Assembly: GCF_001425025.1 (NCBI RefSeq)
Contig: NZ_LMDE01000011.1
Coordinates: 415,324 to 479,323, forward strand
Length of the DNA stretch: 64,000 nucleotides
Direction of reading: 5' to 3'
From: Nocardioides sp. Root122
GTDB lineage: Bacteria > Actinomycetota > Actinomycetes > Propionibacteriales > Nocardioidaceae
The notes under the pieces were generated by a model. That model made no database searches and had not been told where the DNA came from. It was given only the letters and a program-made list of their open reading frames with translations. The position numbers were made by a program, and so were the translations under genes. Each line of letters starts with the position of its first letter. Position 1 is the first letter of the stretch. Shown here piece by piece: positions 1 through 8,628 of the stretch.

Positions 1-44
1 CCGTTCCGTCGTCCGCCGGTGGGCGGCGTACGGCCCTCGAGGTC

Positions 45-50
45 TACGCT
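45..50 (+). promoter_or_regulatory. leaderless -10 box (TACGCT) for metB
   Basis: TACGCT fits TANNNT and ends 6 nt before the GTG start, placing transcription initiation at or next to the start codon. No Shine-Dalgarno sequence is present. Confidence 0.5.
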
Positions 51-56
51 CGCGGT

Positions 57-1217
57 GTGACCCAGGAACGCGCCAACAAGGCCGGGTTCGAGACGCGTGC
101 GATCCACGCCGGCTACGAGCCCGACGCGATGACCGGGGCGGTCAACCCGCCCATCTACGCCAGCAGCACCTACAAGCAGGACGGCGTCGGCGGACTGCGC
201 GGCGGCTACGAGTACAGCCGCTCCGCCAACCCGACCCGTACGGCGCTGGAGGGTGCGCTCGCGGCCGTCGAGGAGGGTGAGCGCGGGTTCGCCTTCGCCT
301 CCGGCCTGGCCGCCGAGGACACCGTCATCCGGGCACTGACCCGTCCCGGCGACCACGTCGTGATCCCCGACGACGCCTACGGCGGCACGCACCGGCTCTT
401 CGACAAGGTCGCCAAGGTCTGGGGCACCGACCACAGCCCCGCCTCGGTCGCCGACACCGAGGCCGTCGCCGCCGCGATCGAGCCCGGCCGTACGAAGCTG
501 GTCTGGGTCGAGACCCCGACCAACCCGATGCTCACCATCGGCGACATCGAGGCGCTGGCGACGGTCGCCCACGACGCGGGAGCGCTGCTGGTCGTCGACA
601 ACACCTTCGCCTCCCCCTACCTCCAGCAGCCGCTGACGCTCGGCGCCGACGTGGTCGTGCACTCGACGACCAAGTACGTCGGCGGCCACAGCGACGTCGT
701 CGGTGGAGCGGTCGTCGTGCGGGACCTCGACCTCGCCGAGAAGGTCGGCTTCCACCAGAACGCCATGGGCGCGGTCGCCGGACCCTTCGACGCCTTCCTC
801 ACCCACCGCGGGCTGAAGACGCTCGCGGTCCGCATGGACCGCCACTGCGACAACGCGGAGAAGATCGTCGAGTTCCTCGACGGCGACCCGCGCGTCACCG
901 AGGTGATCTACCCCGGTCTCGCCGCCCACCCCGGCCACACGGTCGCCGCGCGCCAGATGAAGCGCTTCGGCGGGATGATCTCCTTCCGGGTCGCCGGCGG
1001 TCTCGAGCAGGCCCTGGCGGTGTGCGAGCGCGCGGAGGTCTTCACGCTGGGCGAGTCGCTCGGCGGTGTCGAGTCGCTGATCGAGCACCCCGGCCAGATG
1101 ACCCACGCCAGCGTCGCCGGCACCGACCTCGAGGTCCCCGCCGACCTGGTCCGCCTCAGCGTCGGCATCGAGAGCGTCGAGGACCTGGTCGCCGACCTCG
1201 ACCGAGCCCTGGGCTGA
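57..1217 (+). CDS. metB: cystathionine gamma-synthase / gamma-lyase-type PLP enzyme
   Basis: This Cys/Met-metabolism PLP enzyme (386 aa, normal length) joins O-acyl-homoserine with cysteine to make cystathionine in the methionine/transsulfuration pathway. The PLP lysine is K206 in HSTTKYVGGH, the PLP-ring aspartate is D181 in VVDNTFASP, and the YEYSRSANPTR motif at 51-61 is typical of the family. The C-terminal domain holds the SLGGVESLIEHP substrate loop. The GTG start follows a TACGCT -10 box by 6 nt, so the message may be leaderless. A gamma-lyase activity cannot be excluded from sequence. The next gene starts 5 nt after its stop. Confidence 0.93.
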   Translation: MTQERANKAGFETRAIHAGYEPDAMTGAVNPPIYASSTYKQDGVGGLRGGYEYSRSANPTRTALEGALAAVEEGERGFAFASGLAAEDTVIRALTRPGDHVVIPDDAYGGTHRLFDKVAKVWGTDHSPASVADTEAVAAAIEPGRTKLVWVETPTNPMLTIGDIEALATVAHDAGALLVVDNTFASPYLQQPLTLGADVVVHSTTKYVGGHSDVVGGAVVVRDLDLAEKVGFHQNAMGAVAGPFDAFLTHRGLKTLAVRMDRHCDNAEKIVEFLDGDPRVTEVIYPGLAAHPGHTVAARQMKRFGGMISFRVAGGLEQALAVCERAEVFTLGESLGGVESLIEHPGQMTHASVAGTDLEVPADLVRLSVGIESVEDLVADLDRALG

Positions 1218-1222
1218 CAGCG

Positions 1223-1540
1223 GTGGATCCGGACATCCGTTTCACGCTCGCCAACGAGCGGACGTTCCTCGCCTGGGTCCGCACCGCCATCGGGCTCGTC
1301 GCGGCCGGCGTCGCGGTCTTCCACCTCTTCGAGGTCACGGTGGCGACCACGACGCTGTCCCTGGTGCTCCTCGCGGCCGGAGCCCTCGCGGGCGCGGCGG
1401 GCTACTCGCACTTCCGCACGGCCGACCGGGCCATCCGTCGGGGGGAGACGCTGCCCACGCACGCGGTGACGGCCGTCGTGATGACCGCTGCGGTGCTGAT
1501 CGCCGTCGCCGCCGGCGTCGCCAGCGTGCTGGTCACGTGA
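1223..1540 (+). CDS. DUF202 family small membrane protein
   Basis: A 105-aa protein with the N-terminal FTLANERTFLAWVRTAIGL signature of the DUF202/YidH family and three predicted membrane helices (about 22-42, 45-62 and 80-102). The function of the family is unknown. The chosen GTG lies 5 nt after the metB stop. The open frame extends further upstream, but only as arginine-rich shadow of metB. Its stop overlaps the next gene's start as GTGA, so translational coupling within an operon is likely. Confidence 0.82.
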   Translation: MDPDIRFTLANERTFLAWVRTAIGLVAAGVAVFHLFEVTVATTTLSLVLLAAGALAGAAGYSHFRTADRAIRRGETLPTHAVTAVVMTAAVLIAVAAGVASVLVT

Positions 1541-2931
1541 GCACGGTCGTCTGCGTCGACTTCGGGTCGACGTTCACCAAGGCCGCGCTCGTCGACCTCG
1601 CCAGCGGTGAGCTGCTCGCCACCGCGAGCCATCCCACGACGCTCCCCGACGCGGACGGGCGCGGCGACGTGCTCGACGCGTACGACGCCTGCGTGGCCGC
1701 GCTGGTCGAGCAGGACCACCGCGCCGCGGACGCCGAGGTGCTCGCCTGCTCGAGCGCCGGAGGCGGGCTCCGCATCGCAGTGGTGGGCAACGAGGAGCTG
1801 GTCACCGCCGAGGCGGGCCGCAGGGTGGCACTCTCCAGCGGCGGCAAGGTCGTGCTCGTGCTCTCCGGCGGGCTCGACGCCGCCCGCCTCGCCGACCTCC
1901 GTGCGGCCGAGCCCGACGTGGTGCTGCTCGTCGGTGGCACCGACGGCGGCAACTCCGAGGTGCTCGAGGGCGACGCGGCCTTCCTCGCCGACGCCCGGTG
2001 GGACGGTCCGGTCGTGGTCGCGGGCAACGTCGAGTCGCAGGACGTGGTGCGCTCGCTCCTCGCCCGCTCGGGCACGCCCCACGTGGTCGCCGACAACGTG
2101 GTGCCGAAGATCGGTGTGCTGGCGCCCGACAGCGCCCGCCGCGCGATCCGCGAGATCTTCCTGACCCACGTCATCGGCGGCAAGCACCTCAGCAGCCGCA
2201 CCGACAGCCGGGGGCGGACCTTCACCGGCATGGTCCGCGGTGCGACGCCCGACGTCGTGCTGACGGGCGTCGAGCTCCTGGCGCGCGGCCTCGACGAGGA
2301 GCACCGCGGTGCGGGCGACGTCGTGGTGGTCGACGTGGGGGGTGCCACGACCGACGTGCACAGCGTGGTCGAGCTCGACCCGGAGGACAGCGGGCTGGCC
2401 CGCGAGGTGGTGGCGACGACGCCGGTCACGCGCACCGTCGAGGGCGACCTCGGCATGCGGTGGTCGGCGATCTCGACGGTCGAGGCGGCCGGGCGCGACG
2501 ACCTCCACGAGGCCGCCGTACGCCGCCGGGCGCAGCCCGACCTCCTCCCCGGCTCCGGCGCCGAGCAGGACGAGGACCTCGAGATCGCGGCCGTGGCCGT
2601 GCGCCTAGCCCTCGAGCGGCACGCGGGCCGCAGCAAGGTCGTGGTCAGCCCCGAGGGCCGTGTGGTGGAGCGCAGCGGCAAGGACCTCCGGGAGGTCGAC
2701 CTGATGGTCGGCTCGGGCGGCGTGCTGCGCCACGGCGGCCCCGACGCCGTACGCCGGGTGCTGCTGCCGGCGACCGGCGACGCGTTCGAGGGTGGCTGGC
2801 AGCTGCCGCGCGACCCCGTGGTGGTCGTGGACCACGACTACGTCCTGGCGGCGGCCGGTCTGCTGGCCGAGACGCACCCCCTGGCGGCGCACCGGCTGGT
2901 GGGGCGCCTCGCGAGCACCGGCACCCGTTAG
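1537..2931 (+). CDS. MutL-family ASKHA ATPase (glutamate mutase reactivator-like)
   Basis: A 464-aa protein of the MutL/GlmL family, unrelated to DNA mismatch-repair MutL. It has the phosphate-binding loop VDFGSTFTKAALVD near 8-21, an LLVGGTDGGN segment in the middle, and a second phosphate loop VVDVGGATTDVHS near 263-275. Family members sit beside B12-dependent glutamate mutase and are thought to rescue the inactivated mutase. No mutase subunit gene occurs in this window, so the partner is unknown. The GTG start overlaps the DUF202 stop as GTGA. Confidence 0.8.
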   Translation: MSTVVCVDFGSTFTKAALVDLASGELLATASHPTTLPDADGRGDVLDAYDACVAALVEQDHRAADAEVLACSSAGGGLRIAVVGNEELVTAEAGRRVALSSGGKVVLVLSGGLDAARLADLRAAEPDVVLLVGGTDGGNSEVLEGDAAFLADARWDGPVVVAGNVESQDVVRSLLARSGTPHVVADNVVPKIGVLAPDSARRAIREIFLTHVIGGKHLSSRTDSRGRTFTGMVRGATPDVVLTGVELLARGLDEEHRGAGDVVVVDVGGATTDVHSVVELDPEDSGLAREVVATTPVTRTVEGDLGMRWSAISTVEAAGRDDLHEAAVRRRAQPDLLPGSGAEQDEDLEIAAVAVRLALERHAGRSKVVVSPEGRVVERSGKDLREVDLMVGSGGVLRHGGPDAVRRVLLPATGDAFEGGWQLPRDPVVVVDHDYVLAAAGLLAETHPLAAHRLVGRLASTGTR

Positions 2932-2934
2932 CGT
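2929..2934 (+). promoter_or_regulatory. leaderless -10 box (TAGCGT) for the AI-2E transporter
   Basis: TAGCGT includes the TAG stop of the preceding gene and ends 7 nt before GTG 2942. This supports 2942 over the alternative GTG at 2933. Confidence 0.45.
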
Positions 2935-2941
2935 GGCCGAC

Positions 2942-4309
2942 GTGACCGAGCGCACGCCCGAACCCGAGAGCGACGAGGAGTCGGGCCGCCGACGCCTGTT
3001 CGCCGCCCTGTCCCGTGGCGACGACGACGGGCTCGCCGAGCGCATCGTCGCGCAGTGGGCGCAGATGCGCGCCGAGCGGCGCGAGGAACAGCCGGCGTTC
3101 ACCACCGGCCCCTCCAACTTCAGCCGCGCCCAGGTGCCGTGGGGCCTCGACCTCGCTGCGGCCTGGTCGTGGCGCCTCATCGTCATCGTCGTCGCGGGCC
3201 TCGGCGTGCTCTGGACGCTGAGGTTCTTCGCGGTGATCACGCTGCCGCTGGCGGTCGCGCTCCTGATCGCGGCGCTGGCCGCTCCTGTCGTGGCGGCCCT
3301 GCGCAGGATCGGGCTGCCCCGCGGTCCCTCGACCGGCATCGTGATGCTGGTGGGGATCGCGATGGTCTCGCTCCTCCTCACCTACGTCGGCCAGCAGGTC
3401 GCGCAGGGTGCCACCGACCTGGCCGACTCGGTGGTCCAGGGCCTCGAGCAGGTCCGCGACTGGCTGCGCACCGGACCGCTCAACGTCTCCGACTCCCAGC
3501 TCGACGGCTACATCAAGGAGGTGCAGGGCGCGATCACCGACAGCACCGGCACCAACGGCATGGTCACCCGGGTCACCGAGGTCGGCACGGCGGTCGGCCA
3601 CGTGGTGGCCGGCTTCTTCATCGTGCTGTTCTCCACCTACTTCTTCCTCTCCGACGGCGCGCGCATCTGGTCGTGGCTGGTGCGCATCGCCCCGCGCGCG
3701 GCCCGCGAGCGGGTCGACGCCTCCGGGCGCGTCGCCTGGGTCTCGCTGACGCAGTTCGTGCGGGCCACCGTGCTGGTGGCCCTGGCCGACGCGATCGGCA
3801 TCATGATCGTGGCGGCGATCCTCGGCGTGCCCTTCGTGATCGCCATCGGCGTCCTGGTCTTCCTCGGCGCCTTCGTGCCCATGATCGGTGCGACCGTCGC
3901 CGGCACGGTCGCCATCCTGGTCGCGCTGGTCGATCAAGGCCCCTGGACCGCGGTGCTGATGCTCGGCGGCGTGATCCTCGTCCAGCAGATCGAGGGACAC
4001 ATCCTGCAGCCGTTCCTGATGGGACGCTTCGTCTCGCTGCACCCGCTGGGCGTCATCGTGGCCATCGGCTGCGGCGTTCTCGTCGCGGGCATCGCCGGCG
4101 CGCTCATCGCCGTGCCGCTGGCCGCCGCGGGCAACGCAGTCGCCCAGCACCTCGCGAGCTACACCGCCATCGGCGACGACGACCCCGACGAGGCGCTCGA
4201 CGAGGACAAGGCCACCGACGGCGTGCCACCCGATGCCGTCCCCGAGGATGACAGCCCCCTCGCCGGACCGGACGCGTCCGGCGACGACCACCAGAAGGAC
4301 CGCGCATGA
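2942..4309 (+). CDS. AI-2E family transporter (TqsA/PerM type)
   Basis: A 455-aa integral membrane protein with about eight hydrophobic segments, beginning at residue ~75 (LIVIVVAGLGVLW). The periplasmic-type loop around 150-200 and the later block GAFVPMIGATVAGTVAILVALVDQGPW, followed by QQIEGHILQPFLMGRFVSLHP, are diagnostic of the family. A charged cytoplasmic N-terminus and an acidic tail flank the core. The substrate is unknown; the family name does not prove AI-2 export. M. tuberculosis carries a homolog (Rv1101c) in the same broad neighbourhood. Confidence 0.87.
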   Translation: MTERTPEPESDEESGRRRLFAALSRGDDDGLAERIVAQWAQMRAERREEQPAFTTGPSNFSRAQVPWGLDLAAAWSWRLIVIVVAGLGVLWTLRFFAVITLPLAVALLIAALAAPVVAALRRIGLPRGPSTGIVMLVGIAMVSLLLTYVGQQVAQGATDLADSVVQGLEQVRDWLRTGPLNVSDSQLDGYIKEVQGAITDSTGTNGMVTRVTEVGTAVGHVVAGFFIVLFSTYFFLSDGARIWSWLVRIAPRAARERVDASGRVAWVSLTQFVRATVLVALADAIGIMIVAAILGVPFVIAIGVLVFLGAFVPMIGATVAGTVAILVALVDQGPWTAVLMLGGVILVQQIEGHILQPFLMGRFVSLHPLGVIVAIGCGVLVAGIAGALIAVPLAAAGNAVAQHLASYTAIGDDDPDEALDEDKATDGVPPDAVPEDDSPLAGPDASGDDHQKDRA

Positions 4310-4370
4310 ACACCCCACGACGTTCGTCTCCCCCGCTTCGCTCCGCCGAAGAACGCCGCGGGGACCCCGC

Positions 4371-5579
4371 ATGAGCGATCAGGTGAGCCTCGACGACATC
4401 CGTGCCGCGCGCGAGATGCTCAGTGACATCACCCTCACCACGCCCATGGAGGGCGCCCGCTGGCTCTCGGCGATCGCCGGGGGACCGGTGCGCCTGAAGT
4501 GCGAGAACCTCCAGCGGACCGGGTCCTTCAAGGCGCGCGGCGCCTACGTCCGCATCGCCCGGCTGTCCGAGGAGGAGCGGGCGCTCGGAGTCGTCGCGGC
4601 CTCCGCGGGCAACCACGCGCAGGGCGTCGCGCTCGCCGCGTCGACGCTCGGCATCTCCTCCACGGTCTTCATGCCCGAGGGCGCTCCGATCCCCAAGGAG
4701 AAGGCCACCCGCGGCTACGGCGCCGACGTGGTCTTCCACGGCCGCTACCTCGAGGACTCGCTGGCCGCGGCCCGCGAGTTCTCCGAGCGCACCGGCGCGG
4801 TGCTGATCCACCCCTTCGACCACGTGGACATCGTGGCGGGACAGGGCACCCTCGGCCTCGAGGTGCTCGAGCAGGCTCCCGACGTACGCACCGTGCTGGT
4901 GCCGACGGGCGGAGGCGGGCTCCTGGCGGGTGTCGCGATCGCGATCAAGGCGCTGCGACCCGACGTCCGCGTGGTCGGCGTGCAGGCCGAAGGCGCCGCC
5001 GCCTACCCCGGGTCGCTCGCCGCCGGGCACCCGGTGGCGCTGGAGTCGATGAGCACGATGGCCGACGGCATCGCGGTCGGCCGCCCCGGCGACATCACCT
5101 TCGCCGCCGTGCGCGACCATGTCGACGAGATCCTCACCGTGTCGGAGGAGTCGCTCTCCCGCGCCCTGCTCTCGCTGGTCGAGCGCGCCAAGCAGGTCGT
5201 CGAGCCGGCCGGCGCAGCCGCCGTCGCGGCGATGCTGGACAACCCGACCGGCTTCGAGACGCCCGCCGTGGCGGTGCTGTCGGGCGGCAACATCGACCCC
5301 CTGCTGCTCAGCAAGGTGATCCGGCACGGCCTCGCAGCCGCCGGGCGCTACCTCTACCTCCGCGTCTGCATCCCCGACCTGCCCGGCGGCCTCGCCTCGC
5401 TCCTCACCGAGATCGGCGAGGAGGGCGCCAACGTGCTGGAGGTCGCGCACGAGCGCATCTCGCCGTCCCTCACCCTGAACGAGGTCGAGGTGCGCATCCA
5501 GCTCGAGACCCGCGGCGAGTCGCACGCCGAGCACCTGCGCGCGCGCCTGCGCGAGCGCGGCTACCGCGTCTACGACTGA
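4371..5579 (+). CDS. ilvA: threonine ammonia-lyase (biosynthetic/catabolic threonine dehydratase)
   Basis: A 402-aa PLP-dependent fold-type II enzyme that deaminates threonine to 2-oxobutyrate, feeding isoleucine synthesis. The PLP lysine is K54 in RTGSFKARGAY; the glycine-rich phosphate-binding loop is PTGGGGLLAG (about 180-189). The C-terminal ~75 residues (YLYLRVCIPDLPGGLASLLTEIG) form a single ACT-like regulatory domain. The ATG start was chosen because the in-frame sequence upstream is arginine/proline-rich shadow. A convergent terminator hairpin follows. Confidence 0.92.
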   Translation: MSDQVSLDDIRAAREMLSDITLTTPMEGARWLSAIAGGPVRLKCENLQRTGSFKARGAYVRIARLSEEERALGVVAASAGNHAQGVALAASTLGISSTVFMPEGAPIPKEKATRGYGADVVFHGRYLEDSLAAAREFSERTGAVLIHPFDHVDIVAGQGTLGLEVLEQAPDVRTVLVPTGGGGLLAGVAIAIKALRPDVRVVGVQAEGAAAYPGSLAAGHPVALESMSTMADGIAVGRPGDITFAAVRDHVDEILTVSEESLSRALLSLVERAKQVVEPAGAAAVAAMLDNPTGFETPAVAVLSGGNIDPLLLSKVIRHGLAAAGRYLYLRVCIPDLPGGLASLLTEIGEEGANVLEVAHERISPSLTLNEVEVRIQLETRGESHAEHLRARLRERGYRVYD

Positions 5580-5618
5580 ACGGCGCCACGCCGGCGCCCG
5601 AGGGACCGGGAACGACGA

Positions 5619-5675
5619 AGGAGCGGTGCCCCAGCCAGTCCCGAGGATCTCGGGGGTGGCCGGCGCACCGCTCCT
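5619..5675. terminator. bidirectional terminator between ilvA and greA
   Basis: A perfect 11-bp outer stem (AGGAGCGGTGC at 5619-5629 with its complement at 5665-5675) encloses an inner hairpin CCCGAG-GAT-CTCGGG (5640-5654). It lies between convergent stops and can serve both strands. There is no U-tract, as is usual in high-GC actinobacteria. Confidence 0.7.
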
Positions 5676-5690
5676 GCGCGGTCCGGGCGG

Positions 5691-6182
5691 TCAGGACCGG
5701 TAGGGCTCCGCGTCGACGATCTCGACGGAGAACTCCTTGCCGGTGGGCGCGGTGTAGGTGACCGTGTCGCCCTTGCTCTTGCCGTTGATCGCGGCACCCA
5801 TGGCCGTCTGCGGCGAGTAGACGTCGAGGGTGTCGCCCTCGGAGAGATTCTCGCGGGCGCCGAGGAGGAACTTCTCCTCGTCGCCGCCGTCGATGCGTGC
5901 GGTCACGACCATGCCCGGCTCCACGACGCCGTCGTTGGGCGGCGTCTCGCCGACCTCGGCCTTGCGGAGCATGTCCTCGAGCTGACGGATCCGGGCCTCC
6001 TGCTTGCCCTGGTCGTCCTTGGCGGCGTGGTAGCCGCTGTTCTCCTTGAGGTCGCCCTCGTCACGAGCCGCGGCGATCTTCTCGATGATCTCCTGCCGCT
6101 TGGGGCCCCGGAGGTCGTCGAGCTCGGCCTGCAGCTTGTCGTAGGCCTCCTGGGTCAGCCAGATGGTGCCCTGGTCGGTCAT
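5691..6182 (-). CDS. greA: transcription elongation factor GreA
   Basis: A 163-aa GreA. The N-terminal coiled coil carries the acidic tip RDEGDLKENSGYHAAK (40-55; D41/E42 act at the RNA polymerase active centre), followed by an FKBP-like C-terminal domain (about 86-163, with GDTVTYTAPTGKEFSVEIV). It rescues backtracked polymerase by stimulating transcript cleavage. AGGAG lies 7 nt before the ATG, so this mRNA has a conventional leader. Neighbours DUF4307 and mca match mycobacterial order. Confidence 0.95.
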   Translation of the reverse strand: MTDQGTIWLTQEAYDKLQAELDDLRGPKRQEIIEKIAAARDEGDLKENSGYHAAKDDQGKQEARIRQLEDMLRKAEVGETPPNDGVVEPGMVVTARIDGGDEEKFLLGARENLSEGDTLDVYSPQTAMGAAINGKSKGDTVTYTAPTGKEFSVEIVDAEPYRS

Positions 6183-6402
6183 GTCGGTACTCCTGCTTCA
6201 ACGTAGAGATTCAGGTGCTGGATGCGGGTGTGCCTCAGCGCGACCGCATCTGGTCGGTGGAGCCTTCTTCCGTCCGATCGGGGTCAGCGCGGCCGCAGAC
6301 GTGGGCCAGCGCTGCCGGACGGGCAGGACAACAGGCTAGCAAGCCCGGAGGAAAAGCGCAGGTCCGTGGCCGGCAAGGCGCTCCGGGGCACGTCGCAGGG
6401 AC

Positions 6403-6795
6403 TCAGCGGGGTCGGTTCTGGTCCTCGGTGGTGCAGCCGAGCTTCTCGACGGACGTGGCGCGGCGCTCGGTCCGGATCACGACCTCGTTGTCGCCGTCGA
6501 CGGGGGTGAAGGCGAGCTCCCCGACGGCCGTCTTGTCCTCCGCGAGGGCGCGCAGGCGGCAGGTGGCCGTGACGTCGTCGCCGCTGAGCCGGACGTCGAG
6601 CCGGGCCGTCACCTCGTGGTCGCTGGTCACGTCGAAGGACACGATCTCGGAGCGCACCTCCGGGGTGCCGTGGACCCACGCCACCCAGCCCAGCCAGGTC
6701 AGGCCGACCGCCGCGAGGCCTACGGCCAGCGCGATGGTGACCGGTCGTCGCCAGGCGGAGGGCGAGCCGTAGCGGTCGGCGAGGTCAGTGGTCAC
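6403..6795 (-). CDS. DUF4307 domain protein (single-pass membrane)
   Basis: A 130-aa protein beginning TTDLADRYG, with one membrane helix (about 19-40) and an extracytoplasmic beta-rich domain with one central and one distal cysteine (TCRLRAL, LGCTTED). Function unknown. It corresponds in position and type to Rv1081c next to mca and greA. I chose GTG 6795 because TACCCT sits 7 nt upstream; a GTG at 6816 would add seven residues. The 220-nt stretch between this gene and greA shows no convincing gene. Confidence 0.78.
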   Translation of the reverse strand: MTTDLADRYGSPSAWRRPVTIALAVGLAAVGLTWLGWVAWVHGTPEVRSEIVSFDVTSDHEVTARLDVRLSGDDVTATCRLRALAEDKTAVGELAFTPVDGDNEVVIRTERRATSVEKLGCTTEDQNRPR

Positions 6796-6802
6796 GACCA
6801 CG

Positions 6803-6808
6803 AGGGTA
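6803..6808 (-). promoter_or_regulatory. leaderless -10 box (TACCCT) for DUF4307
   Basis: On the minus strand TACCCT ends 7 nt before GTG 6795 and decides the start choice. It is divergent from the mca promoter 13 nt away. Confidence 0.4.
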
Positions 6809-6820
6809 AGTGCCACCTCC

Positions 6821-6826
6821 TAGACT
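6821..6826 (+). promoter_or_regulatory. leaderless -10 box (TAGACT) for mca
   Basis: TAGACT ends 7 nt before the mca ATG. The block TAGACTcGCGCCCATG is almost identical to that before ispH (63005-63020). Confidence 0.5.
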
Positions 6827-6833
6827 CGCGCCC

Positions 6834-7733
6834 ATGGCCCAGCCCACCCCCGACCGGACCCGTACGGGACTCCGACTCATGCACGTCCACGCCCACCCCG
6901 ACGACGAGTCGAGCAAGGGCGCAGCCTCCACCGCCAAGTACGTCGCCGAAGGAGTGGACGTCCACGTGGCGACCTGCACCGGCGGCGAGCGCGGGTCGGT
7001 GCTCAACGCGAAGATGGACCGGCCCGAGGTCTGGGAGAACATCACCGAGATCCGCCGCGAGGAGATGCACCGCGCGCGCGACATCCTCGGCATCCGCCAG
7101 GACTGGCTCGGGTTCGTCGACTCGGGCTGGCCCGAGGGCGACCCGAAGCCGCCCCTGCCGGAGGGTTGCTTCGCGCTGGTCCCGCTCGAGGAGGCCACCG
7201 AGCGCCTGGTCCGCGTGATCCGTGAGTTCCGGCCGCACGTGCTGACGACCTACGACGAACGCGGCGGCTACCCCCACCCCGACCACATCCGCTGCCACGA
7301 GGTCTCCGTCGCCGCCTACCACGCAGCCGGCGACCCGGACCGGTTCCCCGACGCGGGCGAGCCGTGGCAGCCGCTCAAGCTCTACTACCACCACGGCTGG
7401 AGCTGGGCGAAGACCAACGCCCTGCACGAGGCGATGCTCGCCCACGACCTGGAGTCGCCCTACACCGAGCGCCTCGCCACCTGGGAGCGCGAGCCGGAGT
7501 GGGACGACCGGATCACCACCCGGGTGCCCTGCGGGGACTACTTCGGCGTCCGTGACCAGGCGTTGCTCGCCCACGCGACCCAGATCGACCCCGACGGCAT
7601 GTGGTTCGCGATCCCGCGCGAGATCCAGCAGAAGACGTGGCCGACCGAGGACTACGAGCTGGTCGACAGCAAGGTCGACACGACCCGCCCGGAGGACGAC
7701 CTCTTCGCCGGCATCCCGACGCCCGCTCCCTGA
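6834..7733 (+). CDS. mca: mycothiol S-conjugate amidase
   Basis: A 299-aa zinc amidase of the LmbE/MshB superfamily. It cleaves mycothiol conjugates of electrophiles and antibiotics into a mercapturic acid and GlcN-Ins, which is recycled. The zinc motif AHPDDES (20-26) and the second metal-binding HPDH (near 147-151) are present. The RGGYPHPDHIRCHE context and the C-terminal MWFAIPREIQQKTWPTEDYELV are typical of Mca rather than MshB. Its presence implies a mycothiol-using actinobacterium. Confidence 0.94.
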   Translation: MAQPTPDRTRTGLRLMHVHAHPDDESSKGAASTAKYVAEGVDVHVATCTGGERGSVLNAKMDRPEVWENITEIRREEMHRARDILGIRQDWLGFVDSGWPEGDPKPPLPEGCFALVPLEEATERLVRVIREFRPHVLTTYDERGGYPHPDHIRCHEVSVAAYHAAGDPDRFPDAGEPWQPLKLYYHHGWSWAKTNALHEAMLAHDLESPYTERLATWEREPEWDDRITTRVPCGDYFGVRDQALLAHATQIDPDGMWFAIPREIQQKTWPTEDYELVDSKVDTTRPEDDLFAGIPTPAP

Positions 7734-7756
7734 CCCGCGAGTGGGACAATGGACGC

Positions 7757-7981
7757 ATGCTCGAGCTGCTGATCACCCTCGCCGACGACCCGACGCCGTC
7801 TGACAACGACGTCGTCGCGGGCCCACTGGGCTTCGCGATCTGGATCTTCCTGATCCTCGCCGTCGTCGTGCTGGCGTTCAGCCTGGTCAAGCAGCTGCGC
7901 AAGGCGCAGGCCGCCAAGGACGCCGGGGTCTACGGCGACGAGCCGGTCACGCCCGAGCAGAAGGCCGACTCCGAGGGCTGA
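7757..7981 (+). CDS. small single-pass membrane protein (Rv1083-like position)
   Basis: A 74-aa protein with one central helix (about 22-43, GFAIWIFLILAVVVLAFSLV) and a charged cytoplasmic tail. No known domain is recognised. It lies 23 nt after mca, as a similar small membrane protein does in mycobacteria. GACAAT ends 6 nt before the ATG and may be its own -10 box. Its stop directly abuts the stop of the convergent methyltransferase. Confidence 0.7.
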   Translation: MLELLITLADDPTPSDNDVVAGPLGFAIWIFLILAVVVLAFSLVKQLRKAQAAKDAGVYGDEPVTPEQKADSEG

Positions 7982-8596
7982 TCAGCCCCGGACCGCCCGC
8001 ACCAGGCAGTCCCACGCCCGACGTCGTTCCTCACCACCGTGCTCGTCGGCTGACCTGACCTCGCGCGCGACCCGCTCCGCCCGCAGCACCGTGACCTCGA
8101 ACCCCGCGAGGTCGGCCAGCACGTCCTCGGCCGTCATCAGGACCGACGGGTCCTGCGGGCCGCCGGTGCCCTCGGCGAGGTTGGTCGAGTCGTGTGCGAC
8201 CAGCAGCAGCGTGCCGCCGGGTCGCAGCATCGTGAACGCGCTGCGCACCGCGCGGCGCCGGTCCTCGGCAGGGAGCTGGAGGTAGGCGACCACGACGAGG
8301 TCGACCGGCTCCGGCGGCTGCCAGGTGGTGGCGTCGGCGCAGACCCAGGTGACCTCGATCCCGGCCTCGGCGGCGAGCCGTGCGCCCTTGTCGAGGGCCA
8401 CCTGCGAGAAGTCGACGGCGGTCGCCGCCCAGCCGCGGGAGGCGAGCCAGATGGCGTTGCGGCCCTCGCCCGCGGCGAGGTCGACCGCGGTCCCCGGCGG
8501 CAGGTCGGCCAGCTCGGCGGCCACGAACCCGTTGGGCTCACGTGACCACACCAGCTCGCTGGCGGCGTACCGCTCGTCCCAGTCCCGTGCGTCCAT
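7982..8596 (-). CDS. class I SAM-dependent methyltransferase (TehB-like)
   Basis: A 204-aa Rossmann methyltransferase. Motif I is AVDLAAGEGRNAIWLASRGW (near 36-55), motif II includes VDFSQVALDKG, and the motif IV region is PVDLVVVAYLQLP. The N-terminal DWDERYAASELVW is common in small-molecule methyltransferases of the TehB/thiopurine type. The substrate is unknown. The TAGGCT box 6 nt before the ATG suggests a leaderless message. Confidence 0.8.
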   Translation of the reverse strand: MDARDWDERYAASELVWSREPNGFVAAELADLPPGTAVDLAAGEGRNAIWLASRGWAATAVDFSQVALDKGARLAAEAGIEVTWVCADATTWQPPEPVDLVVVAYLQLPAEDRRRAVRSAFTMLRPGGTLLLVAHDSTNLAEGTGGPQDPSVLMTAEDVLADLAGFEVTVLRAERVAREVRSADEHGGEERRRAWDCLVRAVRG

Positions 8597-8602
8597 GACA
8601 CC

Positions 8603-8608
8603 AGCCTA
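8603..8608 (-). promoter_or_regulatory. leaderless -10 box (TAGGCT) for the methyltransferase at 7982
   Basis: Minus-strand TAGGCT lies 6 nt from ATG 8596, with no ribosome binding site. Confidence 0.45.
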
Positions 8609-8628
8609 GGTCCGGACCGGTCGGCACG

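Noticed and set aside
2645..4372. 575-aa minus-strand open frame opposite the AI-2E transporter
   Set aside because: Asp/Gly/His/Arg-rich composition with no domain; an antisense shadow caused by strong third-position GC bias.
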